Positions 16,248 to 26,616 of a DNA stretch of 64,000 bases are shown here, in pieces (the first letter of the stretch is position 1; every line of letters begins with the position of its first letter). The position numbers were made by a program, and so were the translations under genes. The notes under the pieces are model-generated. The model was not told the origin of the DNA, ran no database searches, and saw nothing but the letters and a program-made list of their open reading frames with translations. Origin of the DNA: VAZQ01 sp963807865 (lineage in GTDB: Bacteria; Pseudomonadota; Alphaproteobacteria; Rhizobiales; Xanthobacteraceae); NCBI GenBank assembly GCA_963807865.1, contig CAWEDK010000034.1, forward strand, positions 287,033 through 351,032. The letters are read 5' to 3'.

Positions 16248-19200
16248 CTCGCCTCGCGCAGCTTCACGGCGCCTTCGAGATCGACCGAGACAAGTTGCGA
16301 GATGCCGCGTTCCGCCATGGTGACGCCGAACAGCCGGTTCATGCGCGCCATGGTGATCGGATTGTGCGTGATGATCACGAAGCGGGTGTCGGTCGCGCGC
16401 GTCATCTCGTCGAGCAGGTCGCAGAACCGCTCGATGTTGTGATCGTCGAGTGGCGCGTCGACCTCGTCCAGCACGCAGATCGGCGCCGGGTTGGTGCGGA
16501 ACACCGCGAAGATCAACGCAAGCGCGGTCAGCGCCTGTTCGCCGCCGGACAGCAGCGACAGCGTCGCCGGCTTCTTGCCGGGCGGTTTGGCGATGATTTC
16601 GAGTCCCGCTTCCAGCGGGTCCTCGGCCTCGATTAGCTTCAGCTCGGCGGTGCCGCCGCTGAACAAGTGAGTGAACAGCTCGCGGAAGTGGTTGTTGACC
16701 ACCTCGAACGACGCCAGCAGGCGCTCGCGGGCCTCCCGGTTGAGGCTTTGGATACCCTGGCGCAGGCGCTTGATCGCCTCGACCAGATCGTCGCGTTCGG
16801 TGGTCAGCGTGGTGTGCTGGGTCTCGACCTCGCGCAACTCCTCTTCGGCGCGCAGGTTGACGGCGCCGAGCCGCTCGCGCTCACGGCGCAGCCGCTCCAG
16901 CGTCGCCTCGACATCTGCGACTTCGGGCAGCGGCTTGTCGGGATTGAGTTCGGCAAGCCCGGCGACCTCCGCGGGCGGAACCTCGAGCATCTCGACGATC
17001 TCATGGTCGATATCGGCGAGGCGCCGCTTGCCGGCTTCGAAGCGCTCTTCGGCGCGCGCGGCGTCTTCGCGCGCGCTGCCCATCGCTTCAAGCGCCGCTC
17101 GGGCGTCGCGATCGGCCTCGGCCAGCTTGGTTTCGGCCTCGGCAAGCCGGTCGGCAGCAGCGCGGCGGTTGCCTTCCGCCCCTTCGATCTCGCCGATCAA
17201 TGCGGTGCGTCGATCGGCGAAGAGTTGCGGCGCATCTTCGAGGCCCGCCCGTTCGACTTTCGCTTCTTCGATACGGACAGTCAGCGTCTCAATCTGTGAG
17301 GCGGCGCCCGCATTGCGGGTAGCCCAGCTCTCGCGGTCGGACGCGATCGTGACGAGCCGGCGGGCCGCCATCTCCGCGTCGCGCGCGAGGCCCTGTGCCT
17401 CCGCCCGCACCTCGGCAAGCTGCGCGCGGTGACCTTCGATTTCTGTCCGGACGGCGGTGAGGCGCTCCTCGACCTCGGTCGAGGGCGGCATGGCCAGAAG
17501 CGACTGCTCGACGTCGCCGCGCGCGATCGCGGCTTCGTCGCGGCTGGCGGTCAACCGCGCCTTGGCCTCGCCCAGCGCCGAACGGCGCGCCGAATTGCGG
17601 CTGATCTCGCGCTCGACCTCGGCATGCCGGTTGCGGGCCGCATGCGCCGCCTGCTGCAATTCGCGCCAGCGGGTGCGCGCGGCCGCTTCGGCCGCGGCCG
17701 CAGCGGTCACTTCCGCCTGGGCCTGTGCCGCAGCCTGTTGCCGGGTCTCGACTTCGCCGCGCACGGTCGAGAGTTCGGCCTCGATATCAGAGAGCCGGTT
17801 CTTGCCGGCAAGCCGGCGCGCCGCGCCAGTCGGCGCGTTGGCGGCGACCGAGAATCCGTCCCAGCGCCACAGGTCGCCGTCCGCGGAAACGAGCCGCTGG
17901 CCGGGCTTGAGCAGTGGGATCAGGCGAAGCGCGTCCTCGCGCGCGATGACACCGATCTGTGCGAGCCGTCGCGCCAGCTCTTTCGGCGCCGAGACATGCG
18001 CGCCGAGCGCCTCGGCGCCGTCCGGCAGCGTGGGGTCCGCGGGATCGATCTCGGCGCCAGCCCAGCGCATCGGAGCGGAAGGATCGACCGGCGCTTCGAG
18101 ATCATCGCCCAGCGCGGCGCCGAGAGCGGCCTCGTAGCCCTTCTCGACCGTGAGATCGTCGATCACGGCCGGCCACAAATTCTTGGTGTCGACGTGCAGG
18201 AGTCTCGCCAGGGTCTTGGCTTCGGTATCGAGGCGTTGCGCGCGGCGCTCGGCGTCGGCCAGCGGGCCGCGGGCGACGTCAAGCGCCTGGCGGGCGGCCG
18301 AATGGGCGGCCTCGGTGCGCACTGACGATGCTTCTGCCTCCGTCACCGAAGCCTGCGCCTCCTCGGCGGCAAGTGCGAGTGCAGCAAGGTCGGGATGGCC
18401 GGCATTGGCAGCCTCGAGCGAGGCCAGTTCGGCTTCGACCGCGGCGGTCTCATTGGACAGACGAGCGAGCCGGTCGTCATGCGCGCGTGCCGCTTGCTCC
18501 AGCGCCTTGCGCCGGGCGGTCAGATCGGCGAGCGTTCCGGTCAACTCGCCGAAAGTCTTTTCGGCGGTGCCCAGCACCGCATCGGCCTCGGCCACGCGCG
18601 CCTCGGCGCCGGTACGCTTCTGGGCGTTGGCATCGATGTCGTGCTTGAGGGCTTCCTCTTCGGCCGCGAGCTTGGTGAGGGCGGCTTCGGCATCGACTAC
18701 ATGCTGGCGCTCGCGTTCGATGTCGCCGCCAAGCTGGACGAGCCGGCGGTCAAGCTCGGCCATCCGCTCGCGCGCGCGGGCTTCCTCGCGCTCCAGGGTC
18801 TCGCGCGCTACGACGAGCCGATGCAGGCCGGCGGCGGCCGCCGCTTCGGCTTCACGCAACGCCGGCAGTTCGGCCGCCGCCAGCGCCTGCCGGGTCGCAG
18901 CCTCAGCCTGTTCTCCGGTACGTTCCGCGACGATCCGCACCGCCAGGTTCTTGGCCTGCTCGGCCTCGGCGAGTTCGGCGCTCGCCGCCATCCAGCGCAG
19001 GTGGAACAGAGTTGCTTCCGTCCGGCGGATCTGGCCGGCGATATTGCGGTAGCGTACCGCCTGACGCGCCTGGGTCTTGAGCGACGCCATCTGCGCGCTC
19101 AACTGGTTGATGACGTCTTCGAGCCGCACGAGGTTCTGCTCGGCGGCGCGCAGCCGCAGTTCGGCCTCGTGGCGCCGGGCGTGCAGGCCGGAAATGCCGG

Positions 19201-19702
19201 CCGCTTCTTCCAGCACCCGGCGGCGCTGTTCGGGCTTGGCCTGGATGATCTCGCCGATGCGGCCCTGATGCACCAGCGCCGGCGAGCGCGAACCGGTCGA
19301 AGCGTCGGCGAACAGGATCTGCACGTCGCGGGCACGCACTTCGCGGCCGTTGATGCGGTAGGTCGAGCCCTGGTCGCGCTCGATCCGGCGCGAGACGTCG
19401 AGGCTTTCGGTATCGTTGAACTGCGCCGGGGCGGTGCGCGTGCTGTTGTCGATGTGCATCGCGACTTCGGCGTTGTTGCGCCCGGGCCGGGTGTTGGTGC
19501 CGGCGAAGATCACGTCGTCCATGTCGGCGGCGCGCAGCGACTTGTGCGAGGTCTCGCCCATGACCCAGCGCAGCGCTTCGACCAGGTTCGACTTGCCGCA
19601 GCCGTTCGGCCCGACCACGCCGGTGAGACCCGGCTCGATCAGGAAGTCGGTAGGCTCGACGAACGATTTAAAGCCAAGCAGGCGCAGCCGCGTGAGCTTC
19701 AT
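16244..19702 (-). CDS. smc: Chromosome segregation SMC protein
   Basis: 1152-residue SMC ATPase that organises and separates sister chromosomes with ScpA/ScpB. The N-terminal head has GFKSFVEPTDF and Walker A GPNGCGKSN. Two long coiled-coil arms rich in A, E and R flank a hinge at about 500-630. The C-terminal head has the signature LSGGEQALTALAL and Walker B ICVLDEVDAPLDD, followed by the D-loop and the H-loop (FVIITHN). The frame is intact over 3.4 kb, in contrast to the many broken frames later in the window. It is the last gene of the dciA-dsbA-smc run, an arrangement common in alphaproteobacteria. Confidence 0.97.
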   Translation of the reverse strand: MKLTRLRLLGFKSFVEPTDFLIEPGLTGVVGPNGCGKSNLVEALRWVMGETSHKSLRAADMDDVIFAGTNTRPGRNNAEVAMHIDNSTRTAPAQFNDTESLDVSRRIERDQGSTYRINGREVRARDVQILFADASTGSRSPALVHQGRIGEIIQAKPEQRRRVLEEAAGISGLHARRHEAELRLRAAEQNLVRLEDVINQLSAQMASLKTQARQAVRYRNIAGQIRRTEATLFHLRWMAASAELAEAEQAKNLAVRIVAERTGEQAEAATRQALAAAELPALREAEAAAAAGLHRLVVARETLEREEARARERMAELDRRLVQLGGDIERERQHVVDAEAALTKLAAEEEALKHDIDANAQKRTGAEARVAEADAVLGTAEKTFGELTGTLADLTARRKALEQAARAHDDRLARLSNETAAVEAELASLEAANAGHPDLAALALAAEEAQASVTEAEASSVRTEAAHSAARQALDVARGPLADAERRAQRLDTEAKTLARLLHVDTKNLWPAVIDDLTVEKGYEAALGAALGDDLEAPVDPSAPMRWAGAEIDPADPTLPDGAEALGAHVSAPKELARRLAQIGVIAREDALRLIPLLKPGQRLVSADGDLWRWDGFSVAANAPTGAARRLAGKNRLSDIEAELSTVRGEVETRQQAAAQAQAEVTAAAAAEAAARTRWRELQQAAHAARNRHAEVEREISRNSARRSALGEAKARLTASRDEAAIARGDVEQSLLAMPPSTEVEERLTAVRTEIEGHRAQLAEVRAEAQGLARDAEMAARRLVTIASDRESWATRNAGAASQIETLTVRIEEAKVERAGLEDAPQLFADRRTALIGEIEGAEGNRRAAADRLAEAETKLAEADRDARAALEAMGSAREDAARAEERFEAGKRRLADIDHEIVEMLEVPPAEVAGLAELNPDKPLPEVADVEATLERLRRERERLGAVNLRAEEELREVETQHTTLTTERDDLVEAIKRLRQGIQSLNREARERLLASFEVVNNHFRELFTHLFSGGTAELKLIEAEDPLEAGLEIIAKPPGKKPATLSLLSGGEQALTALALIFAVFRTNPAPICVLDEVDAPLDDHNIERFCDLLDEMTRATDTRFVIITHNPITMARMNRLFGVTMAERGISQLVSVDLEGAVKLREAS

Positions 19703-19926
19703 GCCGACGCTATTCCATTCATAATGGACCAGGACCCGAGGGAATCATCCTCAGGTCTCGGGCCCAGGGGTTGGGTCGAGTTGTGAAACATGTGCCGCAT
19801 CGGCCGGGAGAATAAATCGCCGCCGGTGATTGCGCAACAGAAAGAACGCGTTATTCAACCCTAATCGCTGTCCGGGCGACTGTGGCCGGGCAGCCGGACA
19901 TAAAGAGACCCGGCCAAAAACTATTG

Positions 19927-20619
19927 TCAGCCCTTGAGATTGGCCTCGATCTGCTTGGTCAGCTCATCCAGCGTGGGCGAGCCGCGGAGAATCTTGCCGT
20001 TGACGAAAAACGTCGGCGTCGAGGTCACCTGGAACTTCTGCGCTGCCCGTGCGCGCACCTCCTCGATGCCGTCGAGCACCCGCTGATTCGCCAGGCAGGC
20101 GTCGAACGACTCCTGCGTGTAACCGGCCTGCTTGGCGATCGCCAGCAATGGCACCAGCGGCTTCTGCACCACCCAGTCCTTCTGCTGGGCGAACAGCGTC
20201 TCGATCATCGGGAAGTATTTGTCCTTGTCGCCGCAGCGCGCCAGCATGAAGCCGGCGGCGGCCAGCGGATCGAGCGGGAATTCCCGGAAGATAAAGCGCA
20301 CCTTGCCGGTGTCGATGTAGGTCTTCTTGAGCTCCGGGTAGACCGTCTCGTGGAACTGGGCGCAGTGCGGGCACGTCATCGACGCGTATTCGATCACCGT
20401 GACCGGCGCATTCGGACTGCCCACCGCCTGCTCGCCGAGCGGGCCGGGAACCATCAGTTCGGCAGCGGCCCCGCTGGACAGCGATTGTGCCGGCGTTACC
20501 GGTGTCGCCGGGGTGGCCGGAGGTTTGCCCTGGCTCCAGGCATAATAGCCGCCGCCGGCGGCTGCGGCGATCACGACCGTTGCGGTCCCGATCAGCAGGT
20601 TTCGACGCGAAATATCCAC
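19927..20619 (-). CDS. DsbA-family thiol:disulfide oxidoreductase
   Basis: 230-residue periplasmic thioredoxin-fold protein. The N-terminus MDISRRNLLIGTATVVIAAA looks like a Tat-type or uncleaved anchor signal, followed by a Pro/Thr linker. The catalytic CPHC sits in YASMTCPHCAQFHE, and the cis-proline loop is TSTPTFFVNG near the C-terminus. The start is a GTG at 20619, supported by AAGGA upstream. The fold and neighbours match the DsbA/BdbD-like proteins found beside smc in alphaproteobacteria. It probably oxidises or isomerises secreted cysteines. Confidence 0.92.
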   Translation of the reverse strand: MDISRRNLLIGTATVVIAAAAGGGYYAWSQGKPPATPATPVTPAQSLSSGAAAELMVPGPLGEQAVGSPNAPVTVIEYASMTCPHCAQFHETVYPELKKTYIDTGKVRFIFREFPLDPLAAAGFMLARCGDKDKYFPMIETLFAQQKDWVVQKPLVPLLAIAKQAGYTQESFDACLANQRVLDGIEEVRARAAQKFQVTSTPTFFVNGKILRGSPTLDELTKQIEANLKG

Positions 20620-20721
20620 GATCGTATTCCTTCAGCTGCAGGCGGCCGGGCCCGGAAAGTCGCGTATCCTGAAATGGCAATTGTGGCAATGGCGCGCCAA
20701 GCGCAAGCACATTGCCCACAC

Positions 20722-21228
20722 TCACGGCTGTTTGATGGCCGCGCCCAGCCGGGCGAGCGCCTGGCGCAGGTTTTCGTCCTCGATCTCGGGCAATGACCGG
20801 GCAACGGCCTCGGTGGCCGCAGGGTCGGGGCCGGCGGGCGGACGGCTGCGCTCCCGCCGTAGCGGCGCCTGCCGCAGCCGCATGCCGGCGATCGCCTGCC
20901 AGCCGAAAAAGCGGTTCACCCGTTCCAGGATGATGGCGGACAGGTGCTGAATCTCGATCGCGGTCGGCCCCTCGACCCGCAGCACCAGGGTGCCGGGTTC
21001 GGCGGTCTGGCCATCCAGCGGCCGCGGCCACTGGATTTTTTCCGGCTGGGAGTGGGCGGCGATCTCGGGTCCGACGATGTCGGTCCAGCGCGTCACCAGT
21101 TCGGTCGACGCGAAGCCCTGCCGGGCGAAGGCGTCATTGAGCGTCCTGCCGAGCAGTTCGGCCAACGGACGGGGGCGCGATCTGGCGGGCTTGTTCATCG
21201 CGGAATGGTCTGCCATCGATCGGCTCAT
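20722..21228 (-). CDS. dciA: DciA-like DUF721 protein
   Basis: 168-residue DUF721 protein, the family that includes the helicase loader DciA, which recruits DnaB in bacteria without DnaC. The N-terminal KH-like domain contains LAELLGRTLNDAFARQGF, VTRWTDIVGPEIAAHSQPEK and GTLVLRVEGPTAIEIQHLS. The C-terminal region is basic then acidic and likely disordered. Two internal ATGs (21216, 21198) could also be the start; the last gives MNKPARSRPRPL, close to the usual family N-terminus. It is divergent from mutY. Confidence 0.85.
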   Translation of the reverse strand: MSRSMADHSAMNKPARSRPRPLAELLGRTLNDAFARQGFASTELVTRWTDIVGPEIAAHSQPEKIQWPRPLDGQTAEPGTLVLRVEGPTAIEIQHLSAIILERVNRFFGWQAIAGMRLRQAPLRRERSRPPAGPDPAATEAVARSLPEIEDENLRQALARLGAAIKQP

Positions 21229-21267
21229 GACGCTAGATGCGCCGAATGGGAAGGCCCGATCCAGCCT

Positions 21268-21352
21268 CCGTTCGTCCCCGCGAAAGCGGGGACCCGGGAC
21301 CAGTAGCGTCGCGCCATCCGCGCCAGGTTCCCGCTCACGCGGGAGCGAACGG
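21268..21352. repeat. Palindromic repeat abutting the mutY start
   Basis: Outer inverted ends CCGTTCG (21268-21274) and CGAACGG (21346-21352) enclose two hairpins. The first is GTCCCCGCGAAAGCGGGGAC (21274-21293). The second is TCCCGCTCACGCGGGA. The mutY start codon begins at the next base, and GGGAG inside the repeat (21341-21345) is the apparent ribosome site. Confidence 0.8.
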
Positions 21353-22436
21353 ATGGCGCGTGCGTCGGTCCCCGACGCGGCGGCGCTGCTCGCCTGGTAC
21401 GACCGCCACCGGCGCGTGCTGCCGTGGCGGGCGGAGGAAGGTCAGACACCCGATCCGTACCGGGTATGGCTCTCCGAGATCATGCTGCAGCAGACCACCG
21501 TGCGGGCGGTGGCGCCGTACTTCGCGCGTTTCCTCGAACGCTGGCCGGATGTCCACGCGCTCGCCGCGGCGCCGCTCGACGACGTGCTCAGGCTGTGGGC
21601 CGGGCTCGGCTATTATGCGCGCGCGCGCAATCTGCATGCCTGCGCGCAGGCGGTTGCCGCGCGTCCCGACCGGCAATTTCCGCTGACCGAGGCCGAACTG
21701 GCGACGCTGCCCGGCATCGGGCCCTATACCGCGGCCGCGATCGCGGCGATTGCGTTCGATGCGCCCGCCGCCGCGGTCGATGGCAACGTCGAACGCGTGG
21801 TCACACGTCTGTTCGCCTTGGAACGCGAATTGCCGGCCGCCAAGCCCGAGATTCGTGCATTGACGCAGGCACTGGTGCCGGCAAGCGCGCAGCGGAGACT
21901 TCGCGCAGGCGCTGATGGACCTCGGCGCGACGATCTGCACGCCGAGGAAGCCGGCCTGTGCGCTCTGCCCATGGATGGAGCCGTGCGACGCGCGCCGGCG
22001 CGGCGACCCCGAGACGTTTCCGCGCAAGGCGGCGAAGAAGGAAGGCAAGCTGCGGCGCGGCGCGGCGTTCGTGGTACGGCGCGCCGATGGGTTTGTGCTG
22101 GTGCGCTCGCGGCCGCCCAAGGGCCTGCTCGGCGGCATGACGGAGGTGCCGACGACGAACTGGACGCACGACTTCGACGCTGCGAGAGCGCTTGGAGCCG
22201 CACCGCCGCTATCCGGCGTGCGGCCGAAATGGCGCCGGCTCCCCGGCGTCGTGACGCATGTGTTCACGCATTTCCCGCTGGAGCTTACGATCTATGTGGC
22301 GGAGGTCGCGGGATCGACGCCCGCGCCCGAGGGTATGCGCTGGGTGCCGCTCGCGACGCTTGCCGGCGAGGCGCTGCCCAACGTCATGCGCAAGGTGCTG
22401 GCGCATGCGGGGCTGGAACTCCGTCGGGTTGAATGA
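21353..22436 (+). CDS. mutY: A/G-specific adenine glycosylase (one frameshift as sequenced)
   Basis: Removes adenine mispaired with 8-oxoguanine. The catalytic Glu is in LSEIMLQQTT, the helix-hairpin-helix is LPGIGPYTAAAI, and the catalytic Asp is in VDGNVERV. The reading frame is lost near 21885-21900 and resumes one base later with GDFAQALMDLGATIC. The resumed part holds the complete 4Fe-4S ligand set C-x6-C-x2-C-x5-C and the C-terminal NUDIX-like domain that reads 8-oxoG. With one base removed it is a full-length MutY of about 360 residues. It starts directly after a palindromic repeat and is divergent from dciA. Confidence 0.88.
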
Positions 22437-22448
22437 GAGGCTGGTAGT

Positions 22449-22518
22449 CCGGATTGAGTGCAAGCGAAATCCGGGGACGTGAAAAGAGGTCCCGGATGTC
22501 GCTTCGCTCCATCCGGGC
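22449..22518. repeat. Two short hairpins after mutY
   Basis: CCGGATT...AATCCGG at 22449-22475 is followed by CCCGGATGTCGCTTCG...ATCCGGG at 22491-22518. Both have a purine-rich loop and the CCCGGAT arms typical of rhizobial intergenic palindromes. They probably act as a terminator for mutY; there is no T-tract. Confidence 0.65.
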
Positions 22519-22659
22519 TACATGCCCTGCCCAAATCTCGCGCGCATGCGCTAGGATAGCGGGACGCGCGGTCCGCAGAGGCCGAGGGGCAGGGGAGAGA
22601 GACGTCATGTCACCAACAATCGCGATGCGCTTGCCGCGGGCGCGAGCAGGGGAGCCGCG

Positions 22660-23628
<969 letters not shown>

Positions 23629-23650
23629 GATTTGCCAGGGGGATGGCGGT

Positions 23651-23688
23651 TGTTGTTGTGCCCTCTCTCCTCTTGCGGGAGAGGGTAC
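23651..23688. repeat. Hairpin repeat, same family as 4340
   Basis: TTGTTGTTGTGCCCTCTCTC leads into a hairpin closed by GCGGGAGAGGG. The unit and its T-rich leader match 4331-4364 apart from a few bases. It lies between the SMP-30 gene and ridA. Confidence 0.7.
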
Positions 23689-23738
23689 GAATTGTGCGCG
23701 TCGAACTTGCGGCAACAGTCAACGGAGAGTGAAACAAC

Positions 23739-24089
23739 ATGAGCGTCGAACGTAAAGAAGTCGGGCCGCGGATGAGCCAGATCGTCATCCACGGCAACAC
23801 GGTCTATCTCGCCGGCGTGGTGGCGCGCGAGCAGGCCGGCAAGAGCGTCACCGAACAGACGCGGGAAATCCTCGCCACCATCGACGGCTACCTGAAGCAA
23901 GCCGGCACCGACAAGACCAAGCTCCTGTCGACGAATATCTGGCTCACCGACATGGCGACGTTCGGCGAGATGAACGCCGTATGGGACGGCTGGGTGGCGC
24001 CCGGTCATACGCCGGCGCGCGCCACCGTCGAGGCCAAGCTCGCGGCGCCGCAATACAAGGTCGAGATCATGGTGACGGCGGCGCGCTAA
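23739..24089 (+). CDS. RidA family protein (YjgF/YER057c/UK114)
   Basis: 116-residue RidA-superfamily member. The conserved C-terminal signature is PARATVEAKLAAPQYKVEI, with the Arg that binds the imine or enamine carboxylate. N-terminal GNTVYLAGVVA and EQTREILATIDGYLKQAG also match. True RidA hydrolyses reactive 2-aminoacrylate, but many paralogues serve catabolic pathways. Its place between a lactonase and an amidohydrolase suggests a pathway-specific deaminase or hydrolase role. The gene after it starts 11 bases downstream. Confidence 0.9.
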   Translation: MSVERKEVGPRMSQIVIHGNTVYLAGVVAREQAGKSVTEQTREILATIDGYLKQAGTDKTKLLSTNIWLTDMATFGEMNAVWDGWVAPGHTPARATVEAKLAAPQYKVEIMVTAAR

Positions 24090-24100
24090 AGGAGGCCAGC

Positions 24101-25079
24101 ATGCGATTTGACCGCCGGGCGTTCCTGCAGCTTGCGGCGGGCGCGGCCGTCGTCCCGGCGCTTTCGCTGAACGCGCGAGCGCAGGCCTATCCCGCGCGGC
24201 CGCTGCGCCTGGTCATCGGCTTTCCGGCCGGCGGACCGAACGACATCCTCGGCCGACTGATGGCGGGTTGGTTGTCGGAGCGACTCGGCCAGCCGGTCGT
24301 GGTCGAAAACAGGCCGGGCCAATCCGGCAACATCGCGAGCGAGGAGGTGGTGCGCGCGGCGCCCGACGGCTACACGCTGCTGTTGATGGGGCCTGCGAAC
24401 GCGATCAGCGGCTCGCTCTATCCCAATCTCAACTTCAGCGCCGTGCGCGACCTCGCGCCGGTGGCGGCGATCACCCGCGAGGCACTGGTGATGGTGGTCC
24501 ACCCGTCGGTGACGGCGAAGACGGTCGTGGAATTCATCGCCGACGCCAAGGCCAACCCGGGCAAGCTGAAGATGGCGTCGACCGGCAACGGCAGTTCGCC
24601 GCACGTGACCGGCGAACTGTTCAAGATGATGACCGGCCTCGATCTGCCGGTCGTGCATTACGCCGGCGGCGGGCCCGCGCTGAAGGCGATGATCGCCGGC
24701 GAGACGCAGATGATGTTCGAGCCGATGTCGGCATCGATCGAGCCGGTGCGCACCGGCAAGCTGCGCGCGCTCGGCGTGACGACGGCGGCGCGATCGGCGG
24801 CGTTGCCGGATGTCCCGGCCGTCGGCGAATTCGTGCCGGGCTATGAAGCGAGCGCGCTCACCGGAATCGGCGCGCCGCGCGATACACCGGCGGCGGTGAT
24901 CGAGCGGCTCAACCGGGAAATCAACGCGGCGTTCGTCCGACCCCGGGATGAAGGCGCGGCTCGCCGACACCGGCGGCACCGTGCTGCCCGGCTCGGCGGC
25001 CGAGTTCGGCAAGCTAATTGCCGCGGAAACCGAGAAGTGGGGCAAGGTGGTGAAGGCTTCGGGCACCAAGCCGAATTAA
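24101..25079 (+). CDS. Bug-family receptor (one frameshift as sequenced)
   Basis: TctC/Bug periplasmic receptor of about 325 residues. A Tat-like signal MRFDRRAFLQLAAGAAVVPA precedes the mature start QAYPARPLRLVIGFPAGGPN. ENRPGQSGNIASEEV and DGYTLLLMGP are family motifs. The ribosome site AGGAGG lies just upstream. The frame breaks near 24935-24945 and the expected C-terminus (MKARLADTGGTVLPGSAAEF) continues one base out of phase to a stop at 25079. It is an orphan receptor within the SMP-30/ridA/amidohydrolase run and is likely the uptake receptor for that pathway's substrate. Confidence 0.88.
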
Positions 25080-25172
25080 TCCACGTCGCGCCGCGCGGGT
25101 GGAGGATCATCAAGTCGATCAAGCAAAGCGCCGCAGAGCGCGACACCAACCTAGCAACCGGGAGGAGGAACC

Positions 25173-26453
25173 ATGCCAGTATCACGCCGCGATTTTCTGA
25201 CCACCGCCGGGTCGTTTGCGCTGACCGCCGCCGCGGCCCCGGCGCGCGCCGCCATGGGGCCGAACGACAAGTTCGACCTGGTGATCAGGGGTGGCGAGGT
25301 GCTCGATCCGAGCCAGTCATTGCGCGGCAAACGCGACATCGGCATTCGCCATGGCGTGATCGAGGCGCTTGAAGCCGACATCCCGGCGGCACGCGCGCTG
25401 CGCGTGCTCGACGCTTCGCGGCAAGCTGGTGACGCCGGGACTTATCGACCTGCACTCCCACGTGTTTCCCTACGGCTCGGCGATCGGCATTCCGGCCGAC
25501 GAGCTGGTCGCCCACCAATGCACCACGACCTGCGTGTCGGCGGGCGATGCCGGCGCCAACAATTTCGCGGCCTTCCGCCGCTACGTGGTGGGCGCAGACG
25601 CGCACGCGGCTCTATGCCTTCGTCCACATCGCCAATATCGGGCTCACCGGCGTTCCCGGTGGCCGAACTCTACAACATCGACTTCGCGCAGACCGACACT
25701 GCGGCGCGGGCGGTTGCCGAGAATGCCGACATGGTGCTCGGCATCAAGGTGCGCATGTCGGAGAACGTGATCGCCAAGCACGGGCTCGAGCCGCTCAGGC
25801 GCGCGATTGCGGCCTGCGTGGCGTCGGGCACGAATGCCAAGGTGATGTGCCACATCGGCGGCGTCGAGACCGCGCGCCCTCATGTCGCAAATCCTCGATA
25901 CGCTGCGGGCAGGCGACATTCTCACCCATGCCTATTCGGGCGCGCCCAATGTCGCCGGTGCGTTCACCAACATCGTGCAGGACGGCAAGCTGCTGCCCGC
26001 CGCGCTCGCTGCCAAGCAGCGCGGCGTGATTTTCGACGTTGGCCACGGTGGCGGCAGCTTCGACTACACGGTGGCGGAATCGGCGATCGCGCAGGGCGCT
26101 CCGCCTGACACCATCTCGTCCGACATTCATGTGTTCTCCGGCAATTCGCCGGGTATGCCGTATCTCACTTGGGTGATGTCGAAGTTCATGGGGCTTGGTT
26201 TTTCGCTCGAGCAGGTCGTCGCCATGGCGACCGCGGGCCTGCCAAGGTCATCAATCGTCTGCCGAAGCTTGGCACGCTGCAGGTAGGCGCGCCGGGCGAT
26301 GCCGCGATCATGGAATTGATCGAGGGCCCAGTGTCGTTCGTCGATACCCGCAACAACCGGCGCGAAGGCAAGGCGCACCTCAAGCCGGTGCAGACCGTGA
26401 CCGCCGGCGTGCCGTTCGGGCGGCCGTACAATGCGCCATTCGCGGTGCGGTGA
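25173..26453 (+). CDS. Amidohydrolase/deacetylase family metallohydrolase (five frame breaks)
   Basis: Exported or membrane-associated dihydroorotase-like hydrolase, about 425 residues when pieced together. The N-terminal Tat signal is SRRDFLTTAGSFALTAAAAP. Segments in order are: DLVIRGGEVLDP; GLIDLHSHVFPYG with the metal-binding HxH; RLYAFVHIANIGL; KVRMSENVIAKHGLEPL with the likely bridging Lys; VMCHIGG; ILTHAYSG; GVIFDVGHGGGSFDY; and SSDIHVFSG. Breaks fall near 25415, 25600, 25652, 25880 and 26240, four of +1 and one of -1. No in-frame stop arises by substitution. If the breaks are real it is a pseudogene. The GGAGGAGG ribosome site and intact motifs favour sequencing error. Confidence 0.8.
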
Positions 26454-26518
26454 ACCGAATTCGGCAACGAAATCGCGACAACCAAGAAGCGATACTTTGA
26501 ACGGTGCCGTCGTTCGCG

Positions 26519-26612
26519 GAGCTTCGACGAGTATCGGCGGGCGCTGGTGGGCGTCGAACAGCTCGCGGCCGGCTGCTGCTCCAATAGGGGCCGGTCTATT
26601 TCGGTCCGCGAT
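26519..26612 (+). pseudogene. Remnant of an SMP-30-like gene
   Basis: Translation gives SFDEYRRALVGVEQLAAG followed, after a frame change, by GPVYFGPRS. This parallels residues SFNKYRLLLASIERLATG and GPVYFGDAR of the intact SMP-30 gene at 22660, in the same order and spacing. Nothing downstream of it continues the match, since the next gene begins on the other strand. It is the decayed start of a second copy left after the amidohydrolase gene. Confidence 0.6.
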
Positions 26613-26616
26613 CGGG

